A DNA stretch of 12,316 nucleotides from a bacterium (GTDB taxonomy: Bacteria > Desulfobacterota > S145-22), in NCBI GenBank assembly GCA_027073795.1, contig JALTEW010000048.1, positions 1 to 12,316 of the forward strand. Direction: 5' to 3'. The notes beneath the pieces are model-generated. The model saw nothing but the letters and a program-made list of their open reading frames with translations, made no database searches and was not told the origin of the DNA. Within the stretch, counting starts at the first letter, position 1. The number at the start of each line of letters is the position of its first letter. Of this stretch, positions 1-6,810 are shown piece by piece. The translations under genes and the position numbers were made by a program.

Positions 1-750
1 ACCCATCCAAGTATTCGCCATGTGACGATTAATTCTAATGCCTCGCGCCAGTTGAGTTTTCGGAGGGGATTGAGCAACGTGGTTATTCCTAATGTGTTTG
101 ATTTTGCTCATCCCTCTCAGGTATCTGATAAGGTCGAGGCTTTTCGTAAATCTCTTGGGTTCCGGAAGGATGATCTTTTTATTCTCCAACCTACGCGGGT
201 GGTCCCGAGAAAATGGATTGAGCGTGCCATAGAGCTGGTTTATCTCATGAAACTTTCCAGGCCGCGGCTGGTGATTTCACACAAATCGGGGGATGAAGGA
301 ACCCTTTACGAAAACCGGGTAAAGGAATATGCGGAAAGGCTGGGTGTGGAACTCATCTTTGTCGGAGACAAGATAGGTGCCGCGCGCTGTTTCAAGAGTA
401 ATAACACGCACGAGTTTACCATCGATGATGTCTATCAGTGCGCGGATCTTGTGACGTATCCTTCGGGGTATGAAGGATTTGGGAATGCCTTCGTGGAGGC
501 TATCTATTTCAAGAAGCCTCTTGTGGTGAACCGATATTCCATTTTTATTGAGGATATCGAGCCGATGGGGTTTGACGTGATTTCCTTTGACGGATTTGTA
601 ACCCATGAGGTTGTGGAACAGGTCAAGGCATTTATAAATTCTGATGCCCGCATTGCCTCTCTGGAGAAGAACTACCGTCTGGGCCAGGCCAACCTTTCAT
701 ACGAGGTTCTTGAGAAGAGGCTTTTGCCAATCATTCATTCGCTTGTTTGA
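1..750 (+). CDS. GT4-family glycosyltransferase, 5'-truncated
   Basis: This is the C-terminal part of a GT-B fold glycosyltransferase (GT4, Glycos_transf_1), which would move a sugar from a nucleotide-sugar donor to a glycan or lipid acceptor at the cytoplasmic face of the membrane. The reading frame is open from base 1 (249 codons visible), so the gene starts upstream; a GTG at 22 lies inside the domain and is not a convincing start. Visible landmarks are the linker strand (VIPNVFDF), a donor-phosphate segment (QPTRVVPRKW) and the family EX7E motif (EGFGNAFVE), followed by a strand (KPLVV). The next gene is a paralogue: both contain VTI-[NS]-SN/SR-type linkers and P[TS]R[VI]xPRK. The stop codon directly precedes the next start, implying cotranscription. 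The family call is firm; donor and acceptor cannot be read from the sequence. Confidence 0.9.
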   Translation, partial: THPSIRHVTINSNASRQLSFRRGLSNVVIPNVFDFAHPSQVSDKVEAFRKSLGFRKDDLFILQPTRVVPRKWIERAIELVYLMKLSRPRLVISHKSGDEGTLYENRVKEYAERLGVELIFVGDKIGAARCFKSNNTHEFTIDDVYQCADLVTYPSGYEGFGNAFVEAIYFKKPLVVNRYSIFIEDIEPMGFDVISFDGFVTHEVVEQVKAFINSDARIASLEKNYRLGQANLSYEVLEKRLLPIIHSLV

Positions 751-2007
751 GTGCGAGGGGAGGGGGGAGATATCGAACGTCCATTACGAATCGGATTGCT
801 GCATTATTCCTGCCCTCCACTGGTCGGAGGGGTAGAGGAAATACTGCAACATCATGCAAAAGCTCTAACGCGTGCGGGGCAGAGCGTTTCTATATTGGCA
901 GGGATGGGCGAGATCTTCACGGATCTCTTTCCCGTGAAGATACATCCCCTTCTAGGGTCCCAGAATTCAAGGGTCAAATCGGCACATGAGGCATGTCTCA
1001 AGGGTCAATACGCCCCCCTGAAAGAGATTGTCTCGGAGATTTTTGAGATTCTGCAGGCATGGTCGAGGCAGTTGGATGTTTTGATTGCCCATAATGTCTT
1101 GCATATGCCCTTTAATCTACCCCTGACGCTGGCCCTTCGCCGACTTGCTTTTCGGGAAAAGGTGAGGGTTGTCAGTTGGGCACACGATTCTCCTTATGTC
1201 CGTCCAGATTGCCCTGACTATCTGACACGTCCCCCGTGGATCAGCCTGAAATTGCCACATCCCCACATCTCCTATGTCACCATATCAAACTCTCGAAGGA
1301 GTGCCTTAAAGAGGTATCTCCCGGGGATCGAATGGCGGGTTATCCATAATGGAATTGATCCGGCGGATTTTTTCTACCTGAGCCCTGAGTCGGTCAGATT
1401 GTTTGAGGAGTTAAAACTCCTGGAACGCGACCTGGTGGTTGTTCAGCCTTCTCGCATTACCCCTCGCAAAAACCTTGAGCTTTCCCTGGAGATTATTCAC
1501 GGGATCAAGTCCCTGGGGTGCAATGTTCTGTTCATATTGACAGGTGCCTATGACCATCATGAAGGACAGGCGGTGCAGTATTACCAGATGTTGAAAAGAA
1601 GGGTCGATGAACTTGAACTGTCTGATCACGTAGCGATTCTGGCCGAATACGTCTTTTCAGATGGTACCCGGCTTATCCCTCACCGGACGTTCATTCGTGA
1701 CCTGTATCTTATTGCAGACCTGCTTTTGATGACGAGTAAGGACGAGGGATTTGGCCTTCCCCTTTTGGAGGCGGGCATGATTAAACTCCCTATCGCGTGT
1801 TCCCGGATCAAACCCTTTCTGGAGATCGGCAGGGACGTATGTTTTTTCAGAATTAATGACCCCCCTATGTTTATCGCGGGCAGAATCATGGAATACCTTT
1901 CGCGCACCACGACACATGAAATGTTTCGCAAGGTCATGCGGCAGTATGTCTTGGATACCATTTGCAGGAAAGACCTCATCCCGTTTCTGAGGGAACTCGT
2001 CTCCTGA
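751..2007 (+). CDS. GT4-family glycosyltransferase
   Basis: A complete GT-B glycosyltransferase of 418 residues, typical of the family. The N-terminal acceptor domain opens with a strand and glycine-rich loop (RIGLLHYSCPPLVGGVEE, residues 13-30). The linker around 174-202 reads YVTISNSRR then VIHNGIDP. The C-terminal donor domain carries PSRITPRKN (233-241; R235 and K240 are likely donor-phosphate contacts) and the EX7E motif with E332 and E340 (EGFGLPLLE). The start is GTG at 751, immediately after the upstream stop; no ATG fits, and a later TTG would cut into the first strand. No good Shine-Dalgarno is visible, so translation is probably coupled to the upstream paralogue. The pair suggests a surface polysaccharide or glycolipid pathway. 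The sugar specificity is unknown, and no transporter or polymerase gene is visible in the window. Confidence 0.9.
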   Translation: MRGEGGDIERPLRIGLLHYSCPPLVGGVEEILQHHAKALTRAGQSVSILAGMGEIFTDLFPVKIHPLLGSQNSRVKSAHEACLKGQYAPLKEIVSEIFEILQAWSRQLDVLIAHNVLHMPFNLPLTLALRRLAFREKVRVVSWAHDSPYVRPDCPDYLTRPPWISLKLPHPHISYVTISNSRRSALKRYLPGIEWRVIHNGIDPADFFYLSPESVRLFEELKLLERDLVVVQPSRITPRKNLELSLEIIHGIKSLGCNVLFILTGAYDHHEGQAVQYYQMLKRRVDELELSDHVAILAEYVFSDGTRLIPHRTFIRDLYLIADLLLMTSKDEGFGLPLLEAGMIKLPIACSRIKPFLEIGRDVCFFRINDPPMFIAGRIMEYLSRTTTHEMFRKVMRQYVLDTICRKDLIPFLRELVS

Positions 2008-2046
2008 TTTGCCCCTGACCGAAGCAGTTGGTTCGCGCGTAGTTTC

Positions 2047-2075
2047 TTGACATGAAAAGCCGCCTTTGATACATC
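2047..2075 (+). promoter_or_regulatory. Candidate sigma70 promoter for the HIT gene cluster
   Basis: A perfect -35 hexamer TTGACA (2047-2052) is followed by a 17-nt spacer and a weak -10, TACATC (2070-2075, 3 of 6 consensus positions). It lies in the 74-bp gap after the glycosyltransferase. The predicted transcription start, about 7 nt past the -10, falls on or next to the A of the ATG at 2082, which would give a leaderless mRNA. The -35 and spacing are good; the weak -10 keeps confidence moderate. Confidence 0.5.
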
Positions 2076-2081
2076 AGAACC

Positions 2082-2588
2082 ATGAAAACACGGCAGTTCT
2101 TATGGGCGCCATGGCGCATGACCTATATCAATTCTGATAAGGAAGACGGGTGCGTTTTTTGTAATCGTTTGAACAGTCCCCAGGAAAAGGACAGAGAAAA
2201 CCTTATTCTTGTGCGTGCGTCTCTCGGTTTTGTGATGATGAATAAGTTTCCTTACAACAGCGGGCATTTGTTGATTATCCCAAACAGGCACGTGCCGGAT
2301 CTTCGCAATTTGAGTGATGAGGAGCTCTTAAGCCTTCAAAAGATGTTAGTCCTGTCTCTGGGTGTTCTTGAGGATCTCTATCACCCCGATGGCTTCAATG
2401 TCGGGATGAATCTTGGAAGGTCGGCAGGGGCGGGGATAGAGGGACACCTGCACTATCATGTTGTCCCACGGTGGAATGGGGATACGAATTTCATGTCCGT
2501 ACTGGCGGATGTCCGTGTTGTACCACAACACCTGAGGACAACCTACGACCAGTTGAAATTGGCTTTCTCGGAGAGGGGGATACCATGA
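2082..2588 (+). CDS. HIT-family protein (Ap4A phosphorylase/hydrolase-like)
   Basis: A histidine-triad nucleotide-binding enzyme of 168 residues. Members of this branch cleave dinucleoside polyphosphates such as Ap4A, or other nucleoside phosphate conjugates, in the cytoplasm. The HIT motif is HLHYHVV at 122-128, with H124 as the expected nucleotidylated residue. It is preceded by GMNLGRSAGAG (108-118), which is typical of the bacterial Ap4A-phosphorylase-like subgroup. The N terminus has the subgroup's WAPWRMTYI segment (8-16) and a CVFC pair (C24, C27), probably zinc-binding together with a histidine. The ATG at 2082 is chosen because the family motif begins within eight residues of it. There is no Shine-Dalgarno upstream (GATACATCAGAACC). 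The stop overlaps the next gene's ATG (ATGA at 2585-2588), so the downstream gene is translationally coupled. The exact substrate is not determinable. Confidence 0.92.
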   Translation: MKTRQFLWAPWRMTYINSDKEDGCVFCNRLNSPQEKDRENLILVRASLGFVMMNKFPYNSGHLLIIPNRHVPDLRNLSDEELLSLQKMLVLSLGVLEDLYHPDGFNVGMNLGRSAGAGIEGHLHYHVVPRWNGDTNFMSVLADVRVVPQHLRTTYDQLKLAFSERGIP

Positions 2589-2944
2589 AATTGGTTAAAA
2601 CCATCGCTGTTGCGATTTTCTTTATAGTTGCGATTACATTCGCCCTTCAGAATCAGCAGCTTGTTGCCCTTCATTACTATGATTTGATTCCTGCGTTTTC
2701 AGTTCCCCTTTTTCTTCTTGTGTTCTTTTCTATTCTCCTTGGCATTTTGATTGCGGGCTTTGGGGATATCTTTGTCCGGTATTCCCTCAGCGCCCGGTCG
2801 CGTAGGTGTGAAAGAGAGTTAAAGCATCTGAAGGAGCAGATGGTATCTATGAAACAGCAAACGGAGAAAATGAGAGAATCCGAAGGGTCAGAAGGAAGCG
2901 AGTCTTCAACACCCCTGCAAATTGCACCGCCCAAAGATGCCTAA
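2585..2944 (+). CDS. LapA-domain small membrane protein
   Basis: A 119-residue inner-membrane protein matching the LapA (lipopolysaccharide assembly protein A) domain pattern. It has a first membrane helix at about 5-21, then FALQNQQLVALHYYD with a short periplasmic turn, and a second helix at about 40-59 (PLFLLVFFSILLGILIAGFG). A basic, charged segment follows (70-98) that is likely coiled coil, then a Ser/Glu-rich tail. In enterobacteria LapA works with LapB to control LpxC turnover and LPS synthesis; no lapB is visible here, so the same role is only a possibility. The start at 2585 is set by the ATGA overlap with the HIT gene and by the helix beginning at once. The 3' end overlaps the next gene by 8 bp. 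Domain call good, function inferred. Confidence 0.8.
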   Translation: MKLVKTIAVAIFFIVAITFALQNQQLVALHYYDLIPAFSVPLFLLVFFSILLGILIAGFGDIFVRYSLSARSRRCERELKHLKEQMVSMKQQTEKMRESEGSEGSESSTPLQIAPPKDA

Positions 2945-3737
2945 GGGGTTGTCACGTACGGATTTTGGCGTTCTTTCACCCCGGAAACTTGTTGAAACCC
3001 TTGCCAGAAAATATGGAGCTTCTCCAGAGGATTTGAGATTGCCTGACACGGCGATTGTTACGCCGGTTTATCCCCTGTACAGGCGTTTGGTAAGGCTGTT
3101 TAAAGGGGAACCGTTAAAGGCATGGGCATGGAAATATCCCCCATTTTCCAGATTCAATTCGGGTGGAGATGGTATTTGTCAAGGGATGATAGGTTGTTGT
3201 CCCATGGGGGCTCCTAATATAGCCATGACTCTTGAAGAACTCTCTGCTTTCGGGGTTCGATCCTTTTTCTTTCTGGGGTTTGCGGGAGGAATTGGCGCTG
3301 AAGGAAAACCGGGAGATCTTGTTCTTCCCCCTTACGCCCGCGTGGGAGAGGGAACGTCACGGTATTATGGAGGAGGTCCCCTTTCTTTCCCGGAAAGACA
3401 GCTTTATGACACCCTGAAGAGGGGGCTGGCGAATGAGGGTGTCGATTTTGTCCATACCTTCCCTGTTTACACGACCGATGCCCTTTACCGGGAGACGGGG
3501 AAGATGGTCAAAACACTTTCGGACCTTGGTATAGGAGGGGTCGATATGGAGACCTCTGCATTTTTCAGTGTATGCAAGGCCCTATCGGTCCGTGCCGTCG
3601 CGGTTTTGTGGATATCGGATCACGTAACGCTGGACAGGTGGGAGCCTCATTTTTACGAGGCAAGCCTTAAAGGGGCTATATCCACTCACCTAAAGGTCTT
3701 TCAGAAGTGGCTGTTAGCCGCTGATTGCCTAAAGTAA
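2937..3737 (+). CDS. Nucleoside phosphorylase-like protein (PNP/UDP superfamily)
   Basis: A 266-residue protein of the purine/uridine phosphorylase superfamily, which splits nucleosides with phosphate into base and ribose-1-phosphate. Supporting motifs are PMGAPNIAMTLEEL (89-102, phosphate and substrate loop), FFFLGFAGGIGAEGKPGDLVLP (about 110-131, the central GG-containing strand) and VDMETSAFF (202-210, with E205 as the usual ribose-binding glutamate). WISDH (225-229) supplies an aspartate near the purine-recognition position. ATG 2937 is preferred over an in-frame TTG at 2922; both overlap lapA. The N-terminal 80 residues are not typical of short bacterial PNP or Udp, and the glycine-rich motif differs from textbook forms (GFAGGIG rather than GTCGG), so base specificity cannot be assigned. 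It sits between lapA and the CYTH gene, one base from the latter's start. Confidence 0.8.
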   Translation: MPKGLSRTDFGVLSPRKLVETLARKYGASPEDLRLPDTAIVTPVYPLYRRLVRLFKGEPLKAWAWKYPPFSRFNSGGDGICQGMIGCCPMGAPNIAMTLEELSAFGVRSFFFLGFAGGIGAEGKPGDLVLPPYARVGEGTSRYYGGGPLSFPERQLYDTLKRGLANEGVDFVHTFPVYTTDALYRETGKMVKTLSDLGIGGVDMETSAFFSVCKALSVRAVAVLWISDHVTLDRWEPHFYEASLKGAISTHLKVFQKWLLAADCLK

Positions 3738-3738
3738 C

Positions 3739-4428
3739 ATGGCTGAGGAAATAGAGATCAAGCTGACGGGTCAGGATGAAACGGTTTTGAGAAGTGTTTT
3801 TTCGTCGCCCTTTATTAAGCCGTTTATGGAGCACGAACCTGTAGTGATGCCGTTGATGGCTTATTACCTGGATACCCCTGACTTTGCTCTCGCCGGAGCC
3901 GGTTATGCCCTCCGTATCCGGAAAGAAGGTGATCAGTGGAAAGCGGCCGTCAAGCGGAGAAGAGGTTACAGCAAGGGCCTCTATGTCCGAGATGAATGGG
4001 AGGTGGACATCCCGCGCCCGATGGTAGATTTTGAGATTTTCTCGGAGCCCGATCTGGTTAAAACCCTATCTCCCCTTGTTAAGAGGGAACCCCTTGTCGT
4101 TTTGTTTGAGGTTTCCGTCAACAGGACAGGTGCGCCGCTTGTCTTTGCTGATGGAACCTGTGTTGATATGGTGGTGGATGAGGGGGAAATCCGCAGCTAT
4201 GGTTTCAAAGAGCCTGTATCTGAACTGGAAATGGAGTTGAAAGCGGGAAGTCGTGAACGGCTTGTTGGCATAGGGGAAGCCCTGAAAGAGCGCTATTCCT
4301 TGAAAGAAGGGGAGAAAAGCAAATATGTGCGGGGAATGGGTTTACTCCACAAGGCGCATCCTACAAAGTTTAGTGGAGCGGTATCTTTTTTTGCCAGCTT
4401 TAACGGGAAGTCTTTTCCGGCCATATAA
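3739..4428 (+). CDS. CYTH-domain protein (inorganic triphosphatase-like)
   Basis: A 229-residue CYTH (triphosphate tunnel metalloenzyme) protein. The diagnostic ExExK motif is at the N terminus (E4, E6, K8). Other tunnel residues are visible: YYLDT (42-46), ALRIRKEG (57-64, with R59 and R61), AAVKRR (69-74), ELEMELK (162-168, alternating acidic residues binding metal) and KSKYVR (193-198). Related proteins such as E. coli YgiF hydrolyse inorganic triphosphate; here the CHAD domain often fused to CYTH is absent, so this is a stand-alone CYTH. Others in the superfamily are adenylate cyclases or thiamine-triphosphatases, so the substrate is open. The start ATG lies one base after the phosphorylase stop, which implies the same transcript. 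The family call is strong. Confidence 0.88.
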   Translation: MAEEIEIKLTGQDETVLRSVFSSPFIKPFMEHEPVVMPLMAYYLDTPDFALAGAGYALRIRKEGDQWKAAVKRRRGYSKGLYVRDEWEVDIPRPMVDFEIFSEPDLVKTLSPLVKREPLVVLFEVSVNRTGAPLVFADGTCVDMVVDEGEIRSYGFKEPVSELEMELKAGSRERLVGIGEALKERYSLKEGEKSKYVRGMGLLHKAHPTKFSGAVSFFASFNGKSFPAI

Positions 4429-4458
4429 ATAGGGAACTGTGGGTATATTTTTTGTTTG

Positions 4459-4487
4459 TTGACAGAAACGCTTATTGTGTCTATATT
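4459..4487 (+). promoter_or_regulatory. Strong sigma70 promoter for tRNA-Leu and tig
   Basis: TTGACA (4459-4464), a 17-nt spacer, and TATATT (4482-4487, 5 of 6). This is the best promoter match in the window. The predicted transcription start near 4494 lies about 20 nt before the mature tRNA 5' end. No other promoter-like site fits between the tRNA and tig, so this site probably drives tRNA-Leu, tig and clpP together. Confidence 0.85.
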
Positions 4488-4514
4488 GGGGGAGAAAAAG
4501 TAATTAGGCATCTG

Positions 4515-4598
4515 GCGAGGGTGGCGGAACTGGTAGACGCACTGGACTTAGGATCCAGCGGGATTCCCGTAGGGGTTCGAGTCCCCTCTCTCGCACCA
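4515..4598 (+). tRNA. tRNA-Leu (anticodon UAG), CCA encoded
   Basis: An 84-nt class II tRNA. The acceptor stem GCGAGGG pairs with CTCTCGC (one G-U), followed by discriminator A and genomic CCA. The anticodon stem CTGGA/TCCAG encloses the loop CTTAGGA, giving anticodon UAG, which reads CUN leucine codons. The long variable arm (CGGGATTCCCGT) is diagnostic of a leucine-type class II tRNA. The T arm is AGGGG-TTCGAGT-CCCCT. Only 16 nt separate its CCA from the tig start codon, so it forms the leader of the tig transcript. Confidence 0.97.
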
Positions 4599-4614
4599 TG
4601 CGGAAAGGGAGAAA

Positions 4615-5973
4615 ATGGAAGTAAGGATTGAAGATGTCAGCCCTGTACAGCGGGAGCTGTCTTTTATCGTGCCGGCTGATGAGGTGGATAAAACCTTAGC
4701 GAGGATTTTTAAGGACTTAAGGAAAGAAGCGAAGCTTAAAGGATTTCGGAAGGGGAAAGCCCCTGAAAGTGTTATCAGGGCACATTTCAAGGAATATGCC
4801 GTCAAAGAGGCAGAGAGCCAGCTGGTGGCGGAGCATTACAAGCAGGCGCTGATGAAGCATGAGATCCCTGCGGTTTCAAGTCCAGAGATTCATTTTGATG
4901 GTTTGGAAGAGGGTAAGGATTTTCTTTTCAAGGCAACCGTGGAAATTGTTCCCAAACTTCCCGAATTGACGGGATATGAAGGCATACCGGTAAAATCACG
5001 GTTGGTAGAAGTTCTGGATGTGGATATCGACAATGCTATCGAGCGCATGCGTAATCTTCAGGGCAAGCTGATGGTGGCCGAAGAAGGTTATGAAGCCAGA
5101 GAGGGCGATTATCTCATTATAGACTATGAGGGGGATATTAATGGAGAGCCCCTTGAAGACAATAAAAAAACAGACGTGCTTCATAAGATAGGAAGTCCGG
5201 ACACCCTTCCGGAATTTGATCAGGCCTTGATGGGAGTCAAGGCGGGGGAAACACGGAATTTCAGGATTACCTACCCCGAGGATTTTCAAAATAAAGACTT
5301 GGCAGGTAAGGAGGCGTCATTTAACATTACGGTTAAAGAGGTTAAACGCCTTGAGCTTCCTGATCTGGATGACGCTTTTGCGAAGAGTTTTGGGGATTTT
5401 AAAGATATGGCCGCCTTCAGGGAGTTCGTGAAAGGGCAGATTGAGAAGGAACGGGAAGACATGAACCGGCAATGGGTGGAGGAGCAGATACTCTCCTTTC
5501 TTTTGAAGCGCTTCAGTTTTGATGTTCCCAAATCATGGATTACGAAACAGGCATCTTATCTCTTGCATAAATATGAACAGGATCAGAAACAACAGGGGGT
5601 AAAAGTTGAAGAGATTCCTCTGGCCAAGCATCCCCAGAAAAAGGTGTTTGAGGAACTTGCCGAGCGGCAGGTCAAGTCAATGCTTCTTCTGGATGGTATT
5701 GCCAAGAGGGAAAACATAAGCGTTGAAGAGAATGATTTAGAGGCTCGGTATGAAAAGATGGTAAAGGAAACGGGTATCGGGACGGATCAGATTCGGAGCT
5801 ACTACAGCTCCAATCAGGATCAACTGGATTCTCTAAAGGATGAACTTCTTCGCAACAAGACCCTTGCATATCTCCGGGACCATGCCGTGGTGGAGTGGGT
5901 CAAGGATGGCGAGGGTGAAGAAAAAGATTCCGAAGAAAAAAGCGGGGAGAAAGGAAAAATCATAACACCATGA
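4615..5973 (+). CDS. tig: Trigger factor, ribosome-associated chaperone
   Basis: A 452-residue trigger factor, somewhat longer than the roughly 430 usual in proteobacteria. The ribosome-binding loop GFRKGKAP is at 43-50, with the signature FRK at 44-46 that docks on protein L23 near the exit tunnel. An FKBP-type peptidyl-prolyl isomerase domain spans about 163-243 (GDYLIIDYEG to FNITVKEVK), and the helical substrate-cradling C-terminal domain follows. The extra length is an acidic/lysine-rich, low-complexity tail (about 430-452). A Shine-Dalgarno-like AAGGGAG lies just upstream of ATG 4615. The gene follows tRNA-Leu by 16 nt and overlaps clpP by ATGA. It binds nascent chains in the cytosol; linkage to clpP, clpX and lon is a conserved proteostasis arrangement. 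Confidence 0.97.
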   Translation: MEVRIEDVSPVQRELSFIVPADEVDKTLARIFKDLRKEAKLKGFRKGKAPESVIRAHFKEYAVKEAESQLVAEHYKQALMKHEIPAVSSPEIHFDGLEEGKDFLFKATVEIVPKLPELTGYEGIPVKSRLVEVLDVDIDNAIERMRNLQGKLMVAEEGYEAREGDYLIIDYEGDINGEPLEDNKKTDVLHKIGSPDTLPEFDQALMGVKAGETRNFRITYPEDFQNKDLAGKEASFNITVKEVKRLELPDLDDAFAKSFGDFKDMAAFREFVKGQIEKEREDMNRQWVEEQILSFLLKRFSFDVPKSWITKQASYLLHKYEQDQKQQGVKVEEIPLAKHPQKKVFEELAERQVKSMLLLDGIAKRENISVEENDLEARYEKMVKETGIGTDQIRSYYSSNQDQLDSLKDELLRNKTLAYLRDHAVVEWVKDGEGEEKDSEEKSGEKGKIITP

Positions 5974-6572
5974 GCACACTGGTTCCATTTGTGGTTGAAC
6001 AGGACGGGCGGGGAGAACGGGCCTACGATATTTACTCCAGGCTACTCAAGGAGAGAATCATTTTTCTCGGGGCGCCCATTGATGACGTGGTTGCGAACCT
6101 GATTATTGCGCAATTGCTGTTCCTGGAGGCGGAGAACCCGGACAAGGATATTCATCTCTATATCAATTCAGCGGGTGGGATGGTTACGTCGGGCCTGGCT
6201 ATCTATGACACCATGCAGTTTATCAAACCCGATATTACAACCCTCTGCCTGGGTCAGGCTGCGAGTATGGCGGCGATCCTGCTGGCGGCTGGGACGAGAG
6301 GGAAACGGCTTACCCTTCCTCATTCCAGGATTATGCTCCACCAGCCGATTGGGGGGTTTCAGGGGCAGGCTGCCGATATCGATATTCATGCCAAGGAAAT
6401 CCTGGCGCTGAGGGAGAGATTGAACGATATCCTCTCAAGGCACACCGGTCAGCCGGTGGAAAAGATTCGGACTGATACAGACAGGGATTATTTCATGAGC
6501 AGTCAGGAAGCTCTTGACTATGGGCTTGTGGATGAAGTAATTGAGAAGAGAAAATCGAAAAAAGAAGAATAG
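5970..6572 (+). CDS. clpP: ATP-dependent Clp protease proteolytic subunit
   Basis: A 200-residue ClpP serine peptidase that assembles into the tetradecameric chamber fed by ClpX or ClpA. The catalytic triad is intact: S99 in GQAASMAA, H124 in MLHQP and D173 in DRDYF, matching E. coli precursor positions 111, 136 and 185 with a constant offset of 12. The oxyanion region NSAGG is at 66-70 and the handle region LHQPIGGFQGQA follows the active-site histidine. The N terminus MSTLVPFVVE corresponds to the short or absent propeptide with the axial-loop sequence. The ATG at 5970 overlaps the tig stop (ATGA) and its nearest AAAGGA is rather distant, so translation is probably coupled to tig. Unlike the compact spacing elsewhere in the cluster, about 310 bp containing a repeat element separate it from clpX. 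Confidence 0.98.
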   Translation: MSTLVPFVVEQDGRGERAYDIYSRLLKERIIFLGAPIDDVVANLIIAQLLFLEAENPDKDIHLYINSAGGMVTSGLAIYDTMQFIKPDITTLCLGQAASMAAILLAAGTRGKRLTLPHSRIMLHQPIGGFQGQAADIDIHAKEILALRERLNDILSRHTGQPVEKIRTDTDRDYFMSSQEALDYGLVDEVIEKRKSKKEE

Positions 6573-6576
6573 GAAT

Positions 6577-6601
6577 AAGCTTGATGCATTCGCAAAAAGT
6601 C
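6577..6601 (+). repeat. Left terminal inverted repeat
   Basis: The 25-bp left end of the element between clpP and clpX. It pairs with 6786-6810, with four mismatches; the run AAAAAGTC at the inner end and AAGCTTGA at the outer end are the conserved parts. Confidence 0.75.
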
Positions 6602-6785
6602 AGAATTAGAAGGCAAAGTAAAAAGCTTCAAGTTCAAGGAGCGCAATTCCTGGGGGATGAGGCGTACTTAGAGTACGCTGCAATGATTCACCCTGTTAAA
6701 TCGGCTTTGCCGCTTCGCTTTGCGAGATTTAACCCCGATGGAATAAAAGACAGAAAAAGATTCCATTGGGCGGGCACAGAAATTG

Positions 6786-6810
6786 GACTTTTTACGAAGC
6801 CGTCAAGCTT
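6786..6810 (-). repeat. Right terminal inverted repeat
   Basis: The 25-bp right end of the element, an inverted copy of 6577-6601 (21 of 25 positions). Its outermost base is also the first base of the candidate clpX -35 box. Confidence 0.75.

Larger units (their letters stand above)
6577..6810 (+). mobile_element. MITE-like element with terminal inverted repeats
   Basis: This stretch between clpP and clpX is bounded by inverted repeats. The left end (6577-6601) contains CTTGATGCATTCGCAAAAAG; the right end (6786-6810), reverse-complemented, contains CTTGACGGCTTCGTAAAAAG. Over 25 bp, 21 positions match. Inside are a hairpin at 6661-6679 (GCGTACT, loop TAG, AGTACGC) and an 8-bp stem GTTAAATC (6695-6702) with GATTTAAC (6726-6733). 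No transposase is encoded. A target-site duplication is not clear; at most a TA dinucleotide lies near each end. Similar ends (GACTTTTTACGA and variants) are, from memory, widespread repeats in deltaproteobacterial genomes, but I cannot verify that here. A weak 93-codon frame runs across the element and looks incidental. Strand is arbitrary. Confidence 0.7.

Noticed and set aside
2471..2584. Upstream extension of the LapA-domain gene into the HIT gene
   Set aside because: The extension has no membrane or domain features. ATG 2585 forms the ATGA overlap and begins directly at the first membrane helix.
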